From JBEKTW01 sp049515655 (GTDB lineage: Bacteria > Bacteroidota > Ignavibacteria > UBA10030 > SZUA-254): a DNA stretch of 64,000 nucleotides. A model generated the notes under the pieces. It saw only the letters and a list, made by a program, of their open reading frames with translations. It had not been told where the DNA came from and did no database searches. The DNA is taken from the NCBI GenBank assembly GCA_049515655.1, contig JBEKTW010000017.1, positions 1-64,000 of the forward strand, written 5' to 3'. Both the position numbers and the translations under genes were made by a program. Below are positions 35,773 through 44,844 of the stretch, piece by piece (within the stretch, counting starts at the first letter, position 1; each line of letters begins with the position of its first letter).

Positions 35773-36873
35773 CTACAACGCCTTCCCTGTTTGCTTGTCA
35801 AAGAAATGCAGCTTGGAGGTATCGAAGAACAGATTGAACGTTGCTCCGACTGTCGGCTGAACATCCGTCGTGATGCGGGATACGTATTGCGCGCCGGATG
35901 AGCCCATCGTGAAGTACACAAAGATTTCGTTGCCGACCGGCTCAGTGACGTCGACTTTGACCGGGACGCTGCGGCTTGCACCGGACTGCGATTTTGCCGA
36001 GATGTGTTCCGGGCGAATGCCGAGAGTGATGTTAGCGTTTTTGTAGGAGGCGAGGCGGCTGCTCCCGGGCGGGGCAACGGGAAGCCGGAGGTCTCCGCCC
36101 TCTTGCTCGAACTGCAATCCATTCTCACCCGTAAGCCGGCCTTCAAAAAAATTCATCGTCGGGCTGCCGATAAATCCAGCAACAAAACGATTTGCTGGTT
36201 TATTGTAGATCGTGAGGGGTGTCTCCACCTGTTGCACAAGCCCTCTCTCCATGACGACGATGCGGTCTCCCATCGACATCGCCTCGACCTGGTCGTGGGT
36301 TACGTAGATCATGGTGGTCTCGAGTTGATTGTGGAGACGCGAAATCTCCGTGCGCATCTGAACGCGCAGGTTGGCGTCAAGGTTGCTGAGCGGCTCGTCG
36401 AAGAGAAAAACCTTCGGTCGCCGGACGATTGCCCTGCCGAGCGCAACCCTCTGGCGCTGTCCGCCGGAGAGTGCCTTCGGCTTGCGGTCAAGATATTCCC
36501 TGATGCCCAGGATATCGGCAGCATGCTCTACCCGCTTACGGATTTCCGGCTTGGGGAATTTGCGCAGCTTCAGGCCGAAGGCGAGGTTCTCGTACACAGT
36601 CATGTGGGGGTACAGCGCGTAGTTTTGAAAAACCATGGCGATGTCGCGGTCCTTCGGCGGGACGTCGTTCACAACCGCGTCGTCGATGAAAATGCTTCCC
36701 TCGGAGATCTCTTCGAGTCCGGCGATCATGCGAAGAGTGGTGGACTTGCCGCAGCCCGACGGTCCTACCAGCACAACAAATTCCTTGTCCTCGATGCTGA
36801 GGTTTACATCGTTGACGGCGGTGACATTGCCTTCAAACTTCTTATACACGTGCTCCAGGCGGACGCTACCCAT
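35773..36873 (-). CDS. ugpC: ABC transporter ATP-binding protein of the UgpC/MsmX/MalK type
   Basis: Energises uptake of sugars or glycerol-3-phosphate through an inner-membrane ABC permease. The start is set at 36,873 (MGSVRLEHVYKKF) after AAGGAAT; the open frame runs 12 codons further. The 366-residue protein has Walker A GPSGCGKST, Q-loop FQNYALYPHM, signature LSGGQRQR, Walker B VFLFDEPLS and the switch histidine in YVTHDQVEAM. A C-terminal TOBE/OB domain (about 235-366) ends in VGATFNLFFDTSKLHFFDKQTG. No permease or binding protein is nearby. Such ATPases often serve several permeases from a distance, so it may be a shared sugar-transport ATPase. Confidence 0.9.
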   Translation of the reverse strand: MGSVRLEHVYKKFEGNVTAVNDVNLSIEDKEFVVLVGPSGCGKSTTLRMIAGLEEISEGSIFIDDAVVNDVPPKDRDIAMVFQNYALYPHMTVYENLAFGLKLRKFPKPEIRKRVEHAADILGIREYLDRKPKALSGGQRQRVALGRAIVRRPKVFLFDEPLSNLDANLRVQMRTEISRLHNQLETTMIYVTHDQVEAMSMGDRIVVMERGLVQQVETPLTIYNKPANRFVAGFIGSPTMNFFEGRLTGENGLQFEQEGGDLRLPVAPPGSSRLASYKNANITLGIRPEHISAKSQSGASRSVPVKVDVTEPVGNEIFVYFTMGSSGAQYVSRITTDVQPTVGATFNLFFDTSKLHFFDKQTGKAL

Positions 36874-36992
36874 GTCGATTCCTTGGTAATAAGATAATGA
36901 ATGAAACAAATATACGCAGATGCCGAATGAATCTCAACCGCCGATGTTTTCTCTGCGGTGCGGCACTGTGCCGGCCTAGACCGGCTCGGGAT

Positions 36993-38486
36993 TTACCTGA
37001 AAATTTGCGTGTTCAGCTTGAAAGGGAACGGGATGGTTATCCAGACCGCCACCGGTCTCCCATGAAACACCGCAGGAGTGAACCTCCATCGCCGGGCTGC
37101 TGCTGCGGCCGCGTCGTTCAAGAGCGGAGATTCCGACATGGTGATGATCGTCTTCCTCACGCGCCCCCGTTCATCGATCAGGCATCGTATCCACACGGTG
37201 CCCTCGATGCCACCGTCGCGTGCCGGAACGGGATACTCCGGAGCCACTTGCTTGACCGGCACCGGCTCGCGGTCGACGGGTACGACATCCGATGGATTGG
37301 GGAAACCTTGACTCAATGATTTTTCCCACCACGTTGCGTCGAAGGGATCTTCCGCCAACCACGGCAGGACTTTTACATCCGGGGCGTCGTAGGAAATGTG
37401 ATTTATGCTCAATCGCTTCTGAGACACGTCATCACCGAGTTTAGCCGCAATCTTCTGACTTTCGACAGATTCCGCGTTCTTCCCCAGCTTCACATAGATT
37501 TCGCCGAGTTGGCGCCAGCATGAAGAACTTGCCGGAAAGATGTTGATGGAATTCTTGACCGTGCGAAGTGCGTACTCGTACTGGTTTCTCCCCATGTAGA
37601 TATTCGAAAGGGCAAGAGCGGCATCGGAGGAGAATGCAGTATCGAACAGAGCGTTTCCGTAGTAGATGAAGGCCTGGGAAGTATCCCGTAAGGACATATA
37701 GCAGTCGGCAATCTCGATCGATAGTTCCGAGGCATGGAGTGGATCGATTTCCATTGCTCCCGTAAACATGCGTATCGCTTTTTCCGGGTTTCCCTTCGTG
37801 ACCAGGATCATCCCTGCATCGTAGTATGCCTCGGAAAGAAATCGCTTCGGCGCATAAAATGCCGGGAATTGTTTTACAAGTTCCGCGGCCTTTTCCATCA
37901 ATTCTTTTCTTCTCTCCTGGCTTGCATAAACCGAGAGAATTCGCTGGTACGCAAGAGTATCCTCGAGGATCTTCAGGGATTCGTTATATTCATCCATGGC
38001 ATCGTCGAAATTCTGATTTGCCGCTAAGGAGTCTCCCTTTATGATATGGATCAGCGCGAGGACGGCCTCTCCCCTCGGGCTATGTCGCCGCCGTGCCTGC
38101 TCGGCGTATCTTACAGTGGACGAGTAATCCTTCTTCTCCAGGAAAATCACGCAGATGCTGTCATAGTCCTGATGACATGTATCGCAATCCTCTCGTGCGG
38201 CGGCGCTGAGATAGGCATCGACAGCTTCTCCCAAATTCTGTTTTCGGTGCGAGGCTTCGCCAAGAAGTCGATACATCTCTGCCGAATTGTTTTGATGCTT
38301 AACGGCCTCCTGAAGGATGACAATGGCCGCATCATAGGAGCCGCCCGAGATGAACTTCCTGGCGCTGTCGGCGGCGGCATTCTCCTGTGACCGTGACATA
38401 GCCGGGAACAGCAAGATCAATGCCAGAAACGAGAACATTTTCGTTTGTACACCGGCTGGCCGGTCATTTCTGAGAGAATCGTCCAT
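36993..38486 (-). CDS. TPR-repeat protein with C-terminal TonB domain
   Basis: The 497-residue protein has an N-terminal export segment (about residues 17-33). Some eight tetratricopeptide-like helical repeats follow (for example AEMYRLLGEASHRKQNLGEAVDAYLSAA). A C-terminal TonB domain spans about 405-495: KQVAPEYPVPARDGGIEGTV, VRKTIITMSESPLLNDAAAAAARRWRFTPA, GRPVAVWITIPFPF. TonB domains transmit energy to outer-membrane receptors. In this type of protein with no inner-membrane ExbB/D neighbours the role is less clear and may be structural or sensory. A promoter candidate lies about 155 nt upstream (38,641-38,669). It is divergent from nothing and transcribed in the same direction as the ABC ATPase. 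Confidence 0.82.
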   Translation of the reverse strand: MDDSLRNDRPAGVQTKMFSFLALILLFPAMSRSQENAAADSARKFISGGSYDAAIVILQEAVKHQNNSAEMYRLLGEASHRKQNLGEAVDAYLSAAAREDCDTCHQDYDSICVIFLEKKDYSSTVRYAEQARRRHSPRGEAVLALIHIIKGDSLAANQNFDDAMDEYNESLKILEDTLAYQRILSVYASQERRKELMEKAAELVKQFPAFYAPKRFLSEAYYDAGMILVTKGNPEKAIRMFTGAMEIDPLHASELSIEIADCYMSLRDTSQAFIYYGNALFDTAFSSDAALALSNIYMGRNQYEYALRTVKNSINIFPASSSCWRQLGEIYVKLGKNAESVESQKIAAKLGDDVSQKRLSINHISYDAPDVKVLPWLAEDPFDATWWEKSLSQGFPNPSDVVPVDREPVPVKQVAPEYPVPARDGGIEGTVWIRCLIDERGRVRKTIITMSESPLLNDAAAAAARRWRFTPAVFHGRPVAVWITIPFPFKLNTQIFR

Positions 38487-38640
38487 AGTACCTCGATTGT
38501 GAATGCGCCCGGATTCTTTAGCGCAAGGTGCGCGTCAAGCCACTGCAAGAAGTCATACGCTGTAAATTTGAAAGAACCTCAAGCCGATAAGTTTGAATTC
38601 CCCACGTCTCCTCTATTCGATAATCAGGGTCCTTTTTAAA

Positions 38641-38669
38641 AATGTACAAAGAATTCCCGGTTTTGTCAA
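38641..38669 (-). promoter_or_regulatory. Sigma70-like promoter for the TPR-TonB gene
   Basis: On the minus strand, TTGACA (complement of 38,664-38,669), 17-nt spacer and TACATT (complement of 38,641-38,646). Same architecture as the promoters at 653, 18,787, 31,464 and 40,745. Confidence 0.5.
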
Positions 38670-38746
38670 TCCCTTCCATCAAGATTCTTATGTGGTGCAA
38701 CGGGTTCCGATCTGATTGAGCCGATGTTGGACATTTTTGGATGGAA

Positions 38747-39397
38747 TTACTTTCTCAACAGTTTCAGCGCATGAGTCCAGCGGTTGTGGATCATGCCCGG
38801 GATGCACCATAAAATGCACAGCGGTTCGATGGCACGGGCGGCCTCGACTTTTCCCAGGTCTTCGATGTCCCAGCCGAACTGTTCCAGAATTACATGCACT
38901 TCCTGTTTCGCACGATCGTTGTTCCCGCAAATGAACATCGTCGGTTGTACCCCGTTGAAATCGGGATTAACCATGAACGCGTTGCCGATGCAGCTGAACG
39001 CCTTCACGAAATATGCATCGGGCGCGAGCTTTTGCAGGCGCTCCATGAGTGATTCGTTGGGGGAAGTGAAGAACTGAATGACGCCGTTCACCGGAGGCGC
39101 ATCCGAGATCGGATTGGTGACATCGATCACCGTTTTCCCCTTCAAATTGGATCTACCGGAAGATTTCAACGCAGATTCTGCTGCAGTTCCCTTCACAGCA
39201 AGCACGACGATCTCTCCGAACTTCGCCGTTCCCTCAAACGATGCTATACGGCATTTGCCTCCGGTTTTGCTCTTCAATTCCTCGTGCCTGGATTTGTTGT
39301 TGGTTCCGATCATCACGTCATAACCGTGCTTGACAAAGCCGTTCGCGAGTATCTGTCCGACAACTCCTGATCCGATTACTCCGATCTTCTTTCCCAT
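38747..39397 (-). CDS. NADP-binding F420-dependent-oxidoreductase-like protein
   Basis: A 216-residue cytoplasmic Rossmann-fold protein. The N-terminus has the dinucleotide motif GVIGSGVVGQILANGF, followed by DVMIGTNNKSR, typical of the F420:NADPH reductase-like NAD(P)-binding family. The C-terminal half contains VKAFSCIGNAFMVNPDF and the helical phrase EDLGKVEAARAIEPLCILW. In bacteria without F420, these proteins are predicted NADP oxidoreductases of unknown substrate. AGAAAGGAAA precedes the ATG. It is a single gene in the same direction as the TonB gene but 260 nt away. Confidence 0.85.
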   Translation of the reverse strand: MGKKIGVIGSGVVGQILANGFVKHGYDVMIGTNNKSRHEELKSKTGGKCRIASFEGTAKFGEIVVLAVKGTAAESALKSSGRSNLKGKTVIDVTNPISDAPPVNGVIQFFTSPNESLMERLQKLAPDAYFVKAFSCIGNAFMVNPDFNGVQPTMFICGNNDRAKQEVHVILEQFGWDIEDLGKVEAARAIEPLCILWCIPGMIHNRWTHALKLLRK

Positions 39398-39689
39398 TTT
39401 TTTCCTTTCTAATGAGTAATGAATTAACCTAATAGAAGTTCCGTATACTTGGAGAAAAAATTAAATCTGAATATCGAAGTCCTAAACAAATTCTAATACC
39501 AAATTTACAAGTTTGAAACACCAATTGGCTGCTGCGCCTAGATGTTGACAAAGAGACCCCGAGGTATCCCTTTGGGACGTGTCAGTAAGTATGGGTTTGT
39601 TTAATATTAGAACTTAAGATTTGTTTGGGAATTAGTGCTTCGGATTTAGAGTTTTCTCTTCAAATACCTCGTTGCCCTTCATGCGTTCC
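39398..39689. other. AT-rich intergenic region, no gene seen
   Basis: About 290 bp, distinctly AT-rich, between two minus-strand genes. No repeat, promoter or RNA is clear to me. Confidence 0.4.
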
Positions 39690-40508
39690 TCAAGATATTC
39701 TAAACGACGTCATGGATATGGAGCCCATGACCGTCTTGTCGTTGAAGATAGTGATATTCTCGTCTTTTTCCTTCAAACCCAAAACGTAGAGCATGGGCAA
39801 AAAATGCTCGGGCGTGGGGACGGAGAGTGCCGCAGCCTTGCCGAGTGACGGATAGCTGATCAAGCTCTTGTGGTTGCCATTAAGGATGTACTCCTTGAAT
39901 CGCACATTCATTTCTTGTGCCCAGTCATATGCGGAGTTCGGATCTTGCCAGTTGATCATTCGCAGGTTGTGGACCATGTTGCCGCTGCCGATGATCAGCA
40001 CCCCATTCCTTCTCAGGGATGCCATGTCCTTCGCCAGGTTGTAATGCCGGTCCGGCGATTGGTATCGGTCGAGACTCAATTGCAGCACCGGCACGTCGGC
40101 GTTGGGGTACATGCGCCGCACAACGCTCCAGCATCCGTGGTCGAGTCCCCAATTGTTGTCAAGCTCCACGATTGCTTGTTTAACCATTGCCTTCGTTTGT
40201 TCGGCCAGATCGGGACTCCCCCGTGCGGGATAGTCGACGGCGAACAGCTCCGGCGGAAATCCATAGAAGTCATGAATGGTTTTCGGTTTCTCCATCGCCG
40301 TCACGAACGTGCCGCGCGTTTCCCAGTGTGCCGAAACACAAAGAATGGCTTTTGGCTTCGGAAGTTCTTTCCCGACTTCTCTCCATCCCGAGGCGAACTC
40401 ATTGTCCTCGATAGCGTTCATGGGATTGCCGTGGCCAACGAACACCAGCGGCATCCGTTGCGACGAACCGAGAGCATCGGCAATATTGTTCAATCCATTG
40501 AGCGTCAT
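39690..40508 (-). CDS. ygiD: DODA-type extradiol aromatic-ring-opening dioxygenase (YgiD-like)
   Basis: Class III extradiol dioxygenase-like protein, 272 residues, related to 4,5-DOPA dioxygenase. Metal-binding features are visible: H26 in FVGHGNPMNAI, H61 in SAHWETRG and the histidine in IGSGNMVHNLR. Further family phrases are TIHDFYGFPPELFAVDYPA and DHGCWSVVRRMYPNADVPVLQLS. The physiological substrate in bacteria of this type is not known. The start codon lies inside an inverted repeat (ATCGCATCG 40,507-40,515 with CGATGCGAT 40,538-40,546), which could hide it in the mRNA. Confidence 0.88.
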   Translation of the reverse strand: MTLNGLNNIADALGSSQRMPLVFVGHGNPMNAIEDNEFASGWREVGKELPKPKAILCVSAHWETRGTFVTAMEKPKTIHDFYGFPPELFAVDYPARGSPDLAEQTKAMVKQAIVELDNNWGLDHGCWSVVRRMYPNADVPVLQLSLDRYQSPDRHYNLAKDMASLRRNGVLIIGSGNMVHNLRMINWQDPNSAYDWAQEMNVRFKEYILNGNHKSLISYPSLGKAAALSVPTPEHFLPMLYVLGLKEKDENITIFNDKTVMGSISMTSFRIS

Positions 40509-41000
40509 CGCATCGACAGTCCGTATTCGATAAGAAACGATGCGATAGCTGAGAGATCATGAACGCGCGGGATAACAATAGTTTGAGCATGCACTCCGTG
40601 ATAATACAAAATGTTTCTGATATCGTCAAATTAGGCTTCGGGAGCGTCCATGAACCCTCTGAAGGCTCAGAAAATGTGCTGGAAGTGCCTTCCCGGCACT
40701 ATCAACAAGTATACGCCCAGAGTTTCTGCTGTCAACTCAAGAAGTTGACATTTTCATGCGAGTTGGATAAATTATCAATATCAGAGGTTCGAGAGATCTT
40801 TCCCCGGATGCGTCAGCATGCCGATCCTTTCGTATGTCTTTCTTTACACCGGGTGCCGGCCGTAGCCGGGGTATTCACGGCAATTGCACTTATGGAAGGC
40901 CCATGGGAGAGGTCATAGTTGAAGGCCGATTGCGTGAGTGCGTGGCGGTTTTGTCGTCTAAAGTTGGCAAGGGGAGTTTTGTTACAGCAAGGAGATTGAT
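40509..41000. other. Intergenic region with promoter candidate
   Basis: About 490 bp. It holds the hairpin partner at 40,538-40,546 and a plus-strand promoter at 40,745-40,773. An open frame of 119 codons (40,559-40,918) has no ribosome site and an unconvincing composition, so I do not call it. Confidence 0.45.
40745..40773 (+). promoter_or_regulatory. Sigma70-like promoter
   Basis: TTGACA (40,745-40,750), 17-nt spacer, TAAATT (40,768-40,773). It lies about 230 nt before the small gene at 41,001. Confidence 0.45.
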
Positions 41001-41402
41001 ATGAGACCGCAGAAGCCTGCTTCTGACCCGGAAAAACTGGACGTTGGTATTCTGATTTTGTTCTTTGCGTTGACGCTTGTTGCAAGCAGCCAGGAACGAA
41101 AGAGTGTGCAACTACCAGACACTTCTGTGAACAAGCTGCGAAGTTTTCATTCGGAATTCTTATTCGTCAAGCTTTCGTTCTTGCATCCGCGGTCGCTAGG
41201 TTTCCTTTATCATCCACCTGCTGTTCCCTCACAGTTTATCTTCGAGCCGTTCGAAGAGAAAATTGACCTTGTATCTCCTTGGAAGCTGGAGTTGGCAAAC
41301 CAAGAAGAATATCGAACAATGCGGACAATTCTGGAATCAATCGAACTTGGCGGGGTTGCGTATATTGGCTACGAGCACATCAAAAAGTACGGCTTGAAGT
41401 AG
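41001..41402 (+). CDS. Hypothetical protein, 133 residues
   Basis: A good ribosome site (AAGGAG, 6 nt before ATG) supports it. A hydrophobic stretch (about residues 16-28, VGILILFFALTLVA) suggests a signal anchor or signal peptide. The rest is mixed alpha/beta with no motif I recognise. It follows a promoter candidate at 40,745 and is convergent with the pseudogene at 41,498-41,889. Confidence 0.55.
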   Translation: MRPQKPASDPEKLDVGILILFFALTLVASSQERKSVQLPDTSVNKLRSFHSEFLFVKLSFLHPRSLGFLYHPPAVPSQFIFEPFEEKIDLVSPWKLELANQEEYRTMRTILESIELGGVAYIGYEHIKKYGLK

Positions 41403-41497
41403 AAATGGTGTGGGATTCTGTTGGAATGATCCCGACTCTGTCGGGACCGTTTTTGGGCGGGATCTGATTAGGGAATAACTGATTCAACCCTAGATTA

Positions 41498-41889
41498 CTA
41501 ATCTTGCAGTTCCTTTGGAACGGGCCTATCATTCGAGATGATTTCGTTTGTTATTGCTGCGATCCACCAGCGTCCATCGCGTTTCGTAAGCTCCCAGCTA
41601 TCTACACCCTGTTGACCAGTCTTCATCCTTATCGGAATCTGCGCTTCATATAGAACGAGAATATGTGCAATGTTTCCCATGACCATCGGTTTCATGCGAA
41701 CGATTCGTTCTGTGAAGCCATACTGTTTGGCCGGGGTCCGCTGGAATCGAAGCTGACAGTTTTATAGAGATTACTCACCAGCCCTTCAGCTGTTGCGAAC
41801 TCCGTCGGCCATGAAGAGGTTTGTGTCTGAACCGGCGGTGCTATCTGAGATAGCATAAGGAGGATAGCTAGAATTAGGACTTTAGTCAT
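41498..41889 (-). pseudogene. SnoaL/NTF2-like secreted protein, broken by an internal deletion
   Basis: The first open frame starts at 41,889 with a signal peptide (MTKVLILAILLMLS) and a domain opening (GLVSNLYKTVSFDSSGPRPN), then leaves frame and stops at 41,692. A second frame carries the domain end: reading from about 41,727 gives YGFTERIVRMKPMVMGNIAH and then LVLYEAQIPI...GVDSWELTKRDGRWWIAAITNE. The two parts join abruptly near 41,728 and the middle of the usual domain (an estimated 40-50 residues) is missing. The gene has therefore suffered a frame-disrupting internal deletion. It was probably a small SnoaL-like protein of unknown role. Confidence 0.65.
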
Positions 41890-42194
41890 TGTGACCCCCA
41901 ACGATGGAATACCCCGCGAATTATTCAATTAGCAAAGACATTTCCCTATGCACCACGCTCCCTCGGCATACCTGGTATGATGATACAACAAAGGTACAAA
42001 AATCGAATCAGAGTGTCAACCAACATGCAACAAATAAAACTGAAGACTCCGGAATAAATCAACGAAGATTCCCTTCTCATCACAAACTGAGATCTAATCG
42101 AGCAGGATCTCCGTTGAACTTGAAATTTACCGTTCGTTTAGGTAAGTTTGCTTATTCACAAGGAGATAGGCTTTCATTATCGAAAGGAATCAAA
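41890..42194. other. Intergenic region, nothing recognised
   Basis: About 305 bp. The frame of the next gene stays open through most of it, but the ribosome site before 42,195 and the low-complexity, charged character of the extension argue against coding. Confidence 0.4.
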
Positions 42195-42506
42195 ATGAAA
42201 TTCTTCGTTCCTGGGGCTAAAGATCCTCAAAAAGCCGAAGAGATATATAAGGGAATTAAAGAGTTTAACTCCAGCAAAGTTAGAATATCTTCCCGACGTA
42301 TTTTTGCTATTCATTATGTTCGCAATAACAAACCCGAATATGTAGAAGTCGGGAAGCTACTTCCAACGACTGAGGATATAGTGCTTGCCATACTTGAGAC
42401 GGATTATGTTTACTATGTTTGCACCCTGAGTCGTGGTGGTGGAAGTGGAGAACCGGTTTCGGTTGCTCGGCCCGATATTTCAAAGGTAATTAATTTTGAA
42501 TCCTGA
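42195..42506 (+). CDS. Hypothetical protein, 103 residues
   Basis: ATG at 42,195 follows AAAGGAAT by a normal distance. The predicted soluble protein has an alpha-helix near the start (DPQKAEEIYKGIKEFN) and then beta strands (IFAIHYVRNNKPEYVEVGK, YVYYVCTLSRGGGSGEP). No family is recognised. It stands alone. Confidence 0.5.
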   Translation: MKFFVPGAKDPQKAEEIYKGIKEFNSSKVRISSRRIFAIHYVRNNKPEYVEVGKLLPTTEDIVLAILETDYVYYVCTLSRGGGSGEPVSVARPDISKVINFES

Positions 42507-42757
42507 CATATCTTTTCACTTTGGATTTACCTCGCTTCGATAGCTAGGACTTCTTCCCACTTCGACCTAAAGGGGCACCGGGACACACGAGATGCGAATT
42601 GAATTTACGGACGCTCAGCATCAGGATGAAAAGCAAATTGGTTGGATCCTAGGTTCATTGTTCATCAGGACGTGACAGTCGGATTTGCACATATCTGGTG
42701 CAATTCTGAACCTCTCATTCACTGATTTGTCAGTCTCAATTATGAAAGGTGATCATT

Positions 42758-43000
42758 ATGAAGAAACAGACTTTTTCAGCAGTCATTTCTTATGTCGTCA
42801 TCCTTTCGAGCTTGGTACTGATTTACATGAATGCGACTGCCCAAGCCATTCGGCCCTCCGACAAGGCGGTAGAGTCTTTTGTCCCAAAAATGGAGCAAGG
42901 GAAAGATTCTGCCAAAGAACATGGGAGGCAGGGGAGGATACTATTCCGGCTACAAGCCACCGAATTTTCTCAGACGCGATATATGCTACTCTTGAAATAA
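42758..43000 (+). CDS. Small secreted protein, possibly frameshifted at its end
   Basis: An excellent ribosome site (AAAGGTGAT) precedes the ATG. The 80-residue product starts with a signal peptide (QTFSAVISYVVILSSLVLIY, then MNATAQA). After about residue 55 the sequence looks less protein-like. In another frame the DNA continues with a plausible helix-strand segment (DAIYATLEIRKHSTAVDA...) up to a stop at 43,074. A frameshift in the true gene is possible. Confidence 0.4.
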   Translation: MKKQTFSAVISYVVILSSLVLIYMNATAQAIRPSDKAVESFVPKMEQGKDSAKEHGRQGRILFRLQATEFSQTRYMLLLK

Positions 43001-43179
43001 GGAAACACAGCACGGCGGTCGACGCAAGACCGCTAGAAGTTGCCCGCCTTGAAAATCTGTTCGCCATTGACTAAATTGTTAAAAGTCATGATGGCGTCTA
43101 ACAGGGCATCTAACACTTTTTGTTCGGAACTTGTGTCGGAAATCCCGGGAAATGCTTGAAATTGGTTGGTTTCGCGTTT

Positions 43180-43253
<74 letters not shown>

Positions 43254-43324
43254 CTCGTTTTCGCCGCTTTTTGGTTCCCCAACAGGTCTCAGTCAAGAAA
43301 TCTTACCAAAATCTTACCATCATT

Positions 43325-44353
43325 TCAGTTTTTTAACATCTCGATCGTTCGCTGTAACGTCGCCAGGTCTGTCTTCGCATAGACCATCGATGTTCGGATA
43401 TCCGCATGACCGAGCAACTGCTGGACGGAATAAAGATCAGCTCCTCTTGAGATCAGACGTGTTGCAAAAGTATGCCGTAGACTATGCAATTTGAACTGGG
43501 TCATCTTCAGGCTTTTCATAAGGTCGTTGAATTTATGCGTCGCAGTTTCCGCGCTTAGACTCTGGAATAAATTATCGCCAAGTTCCAAGAGGATGTTCCT
43601 TGCACGGTTTGTCAGCGGCACTGTCCGGAACTGCTTGCTCTTCGATTTCTCTATATATATGACGTTCTGTGCGAAGTCAATCTGACCCTTCGTTAGAGAT
43701 ATCGCTTCTTGTCTGCGAAGTCCAGTATCGAGCAAGAATTCAACATACATCTTGAATTGTCTGTTCCAATTCGCCCACCGTCTTTTCTTTGGATCCTGGA
43801 TATCCTTATCGAGTAAGTCGAAGATTCTACCCGTTTCATCCTCGGTGAAAAACCTCCGCTTTTCTTCGACTTTGATCTTGGAAAGACCGGGAAACGGATT
43901 GCTGTCAATGTATTTCCACTTCAAAGCAACGTTGAATGCGGCCATGAGAGTTCTTCGTTCGATGTTGAATGTTACCGGCGATAGGGTCTTCAGCAACTCG
44001 GCTTTCCAATGATCCAGCAACCTCAGATCAACGGAGCGAATGTTCCTATTCCCGACGATCTGTACAAACGTCCTGACGTAGACGCGTTCGTTCCGTAGCG
44101 TGTTCGGCCTCTTGTACGATTCGGCATGCTTCATGTACTCCTCAAAGAACTTATTTAGAGAAACGTCCTTTTTCTCATACTCCTCCAGGTCAAATGTACC
44201 TCTGGCGATTTTTCCTTGTATGTCGGCAAGGATCTGTTTCGCGATCTTCAGATCGGATGTTTTCGTTGATTTGATGTATCGTTTTCTGTGGTAGGTGAAA
44301 TCTACATCGTAAACGTAACCATCCTTCGTCTTTCTCTTTCTCAATTTTGCCAT
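43325..44353 (-). CDS. int: Tyrosine recombinase / phage-type integrase
   Basis: Site-specific recombinase of 342 residues that should integrate and excise the element. The N-terminal arm-binding region is basic (MAKLRKRKTKDGYVYDVDF). A SAM-like core-binding domain (about 62-160) is followed by the catalytic domain. Catalytic residues are R213 (TGLRRQE), a lysine in the KSKSKQFRTVPL hairpin, H290/R293 (HSLRH), H316 (LLGHADIR) and Y325 (MVYAKTD), so the enzyme appears intact. It is 6 nt downstream of the excisionase-like gene and forms an operon with it. Confidence 0.93.
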   Translation of the reverse strand: MAKLRKRKTKDGYVYDVDFTYHRKRYIKSTKTSDLKIAKQILADIQGKIARGTFDLEEYEKKDVSLNKFFEEYMKHAESYKRPNTLRNERVYVRTFVQIVGNRNIRSVDLRLLDHWKAELLKTLSPVTFNIERRTLMAAFNVALKWKYIDSNPFPGLSKIKVEEKRRFFTEDETGRIFDLLDKDIQDPKKRRWANWNRQFKMYVEFLLDTGLRRQEAISLTKGQIDFAQNVIYIEKSKSKQFRTVPLTNRARNILLELGDNLFQSLSAETATHKFNDLMKSLKMTQFKLHSLRHTFATRLISRGADLYSVQQLLGHADIRTSMVYAKTDLATLQRTIEMLKN

Positions 44354-44359
44354 AATGTT

Positions 44360-44641
44360 TTACGCTCCTGCAGTCTTGTTCCAGATGTCGTTAGCTAATG
44401 CAAGAGCAGGTTGTGAATCGATGCTTTCCAATTTCGGTATTACAGTAATACTCCGTAGCCAGTCCTGAACAGTGGGCAAGAAGAACTTGTACTGTCCATC
44501 CAATTTCGCAAAGGGGATAGCATTGCGGCCTATCAGCTGACGCACTTTACTCTCCGATAGTCCTAAGTACGCAGCAACTTCACGTACGGACATCACTTCG
44601 CGTGGCCGTATACCTTGATCGCTGAAAGTGCTCTCGCCCAT
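44360..44641 (-). CDS. Helix-turn-helix excisionase-like DNA-binding protein
   Basis: A 93-residue protein with a MerR/excisionase-type winged helix: MSVREVAAYLGLSESKVRQL, then IGRNAIPFAKLDGQYKFF and LPTVQDWL. In integrative elements such proteins direct excision or regulate the integrase. It sits between a 44-residue small gene (2-nt gap) and the integrase (6-nt gap), so all three are probably one transcript. Confidence 0.85.
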   Translation of the reverse strand: MGESTFSDQGIRPREVMSVREVAAYLGLSESKVRQLIGRNAIPFAKLDGQYKFFLPTVQDWLRSITVIPKLESIDSQPALALANDIWNKTAGA

Positions 44642-44643
44642 TC

Positions 44644-44778
44644 TTATGCCAATTTCCGGATGATGGTTATAGTCACGCTTTCACCTTTCGAAGATGACAC
44701 TTGGACAGTCAGGATCAGGCCGTCTTTCGTGTCCTTCAGGGTGCTGCCAGGTAATGCACTTGTATCAAGCTCTATCAT
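44644..44778 (-). CDS. Small protein of 44 residues upstream of excisionase
   Basis: Supported by a strong AAGGAG site and by tight coupling: its TAA is 2 nt before the ATG of the excisionase-like gene. The product begins MIELDTSALPGSTLKDTKDG and ends in a beta strand (SVTITIIRKLA). It looks like a short beta-hairpin protein; no family known to me. Confidence 0.6.
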   Translation of the reverse strand: MIELDTSALPGSTLKDTKDGLILTVQVSSSKGESVTITIIRKLA

Positions 44779-44844
44779 ATTATTCTCCTTCTGCTGATGA
44801 GCGGCAACCCGAGCTTTTGGTCGCCCAGGTTGCCATTCATCGAG

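Noticed and set aside
36004..36897. 297-codon plus-strand frame opposite the ABC ATPase
   Set aside because: Complement of Walker and signature motifs of the real gene.
40559..40918. 119-codon frame upstream of 41,001
   Set aside because: No ribosome site; it spans a promoter candidate and hairpin; unconvincing sequence.
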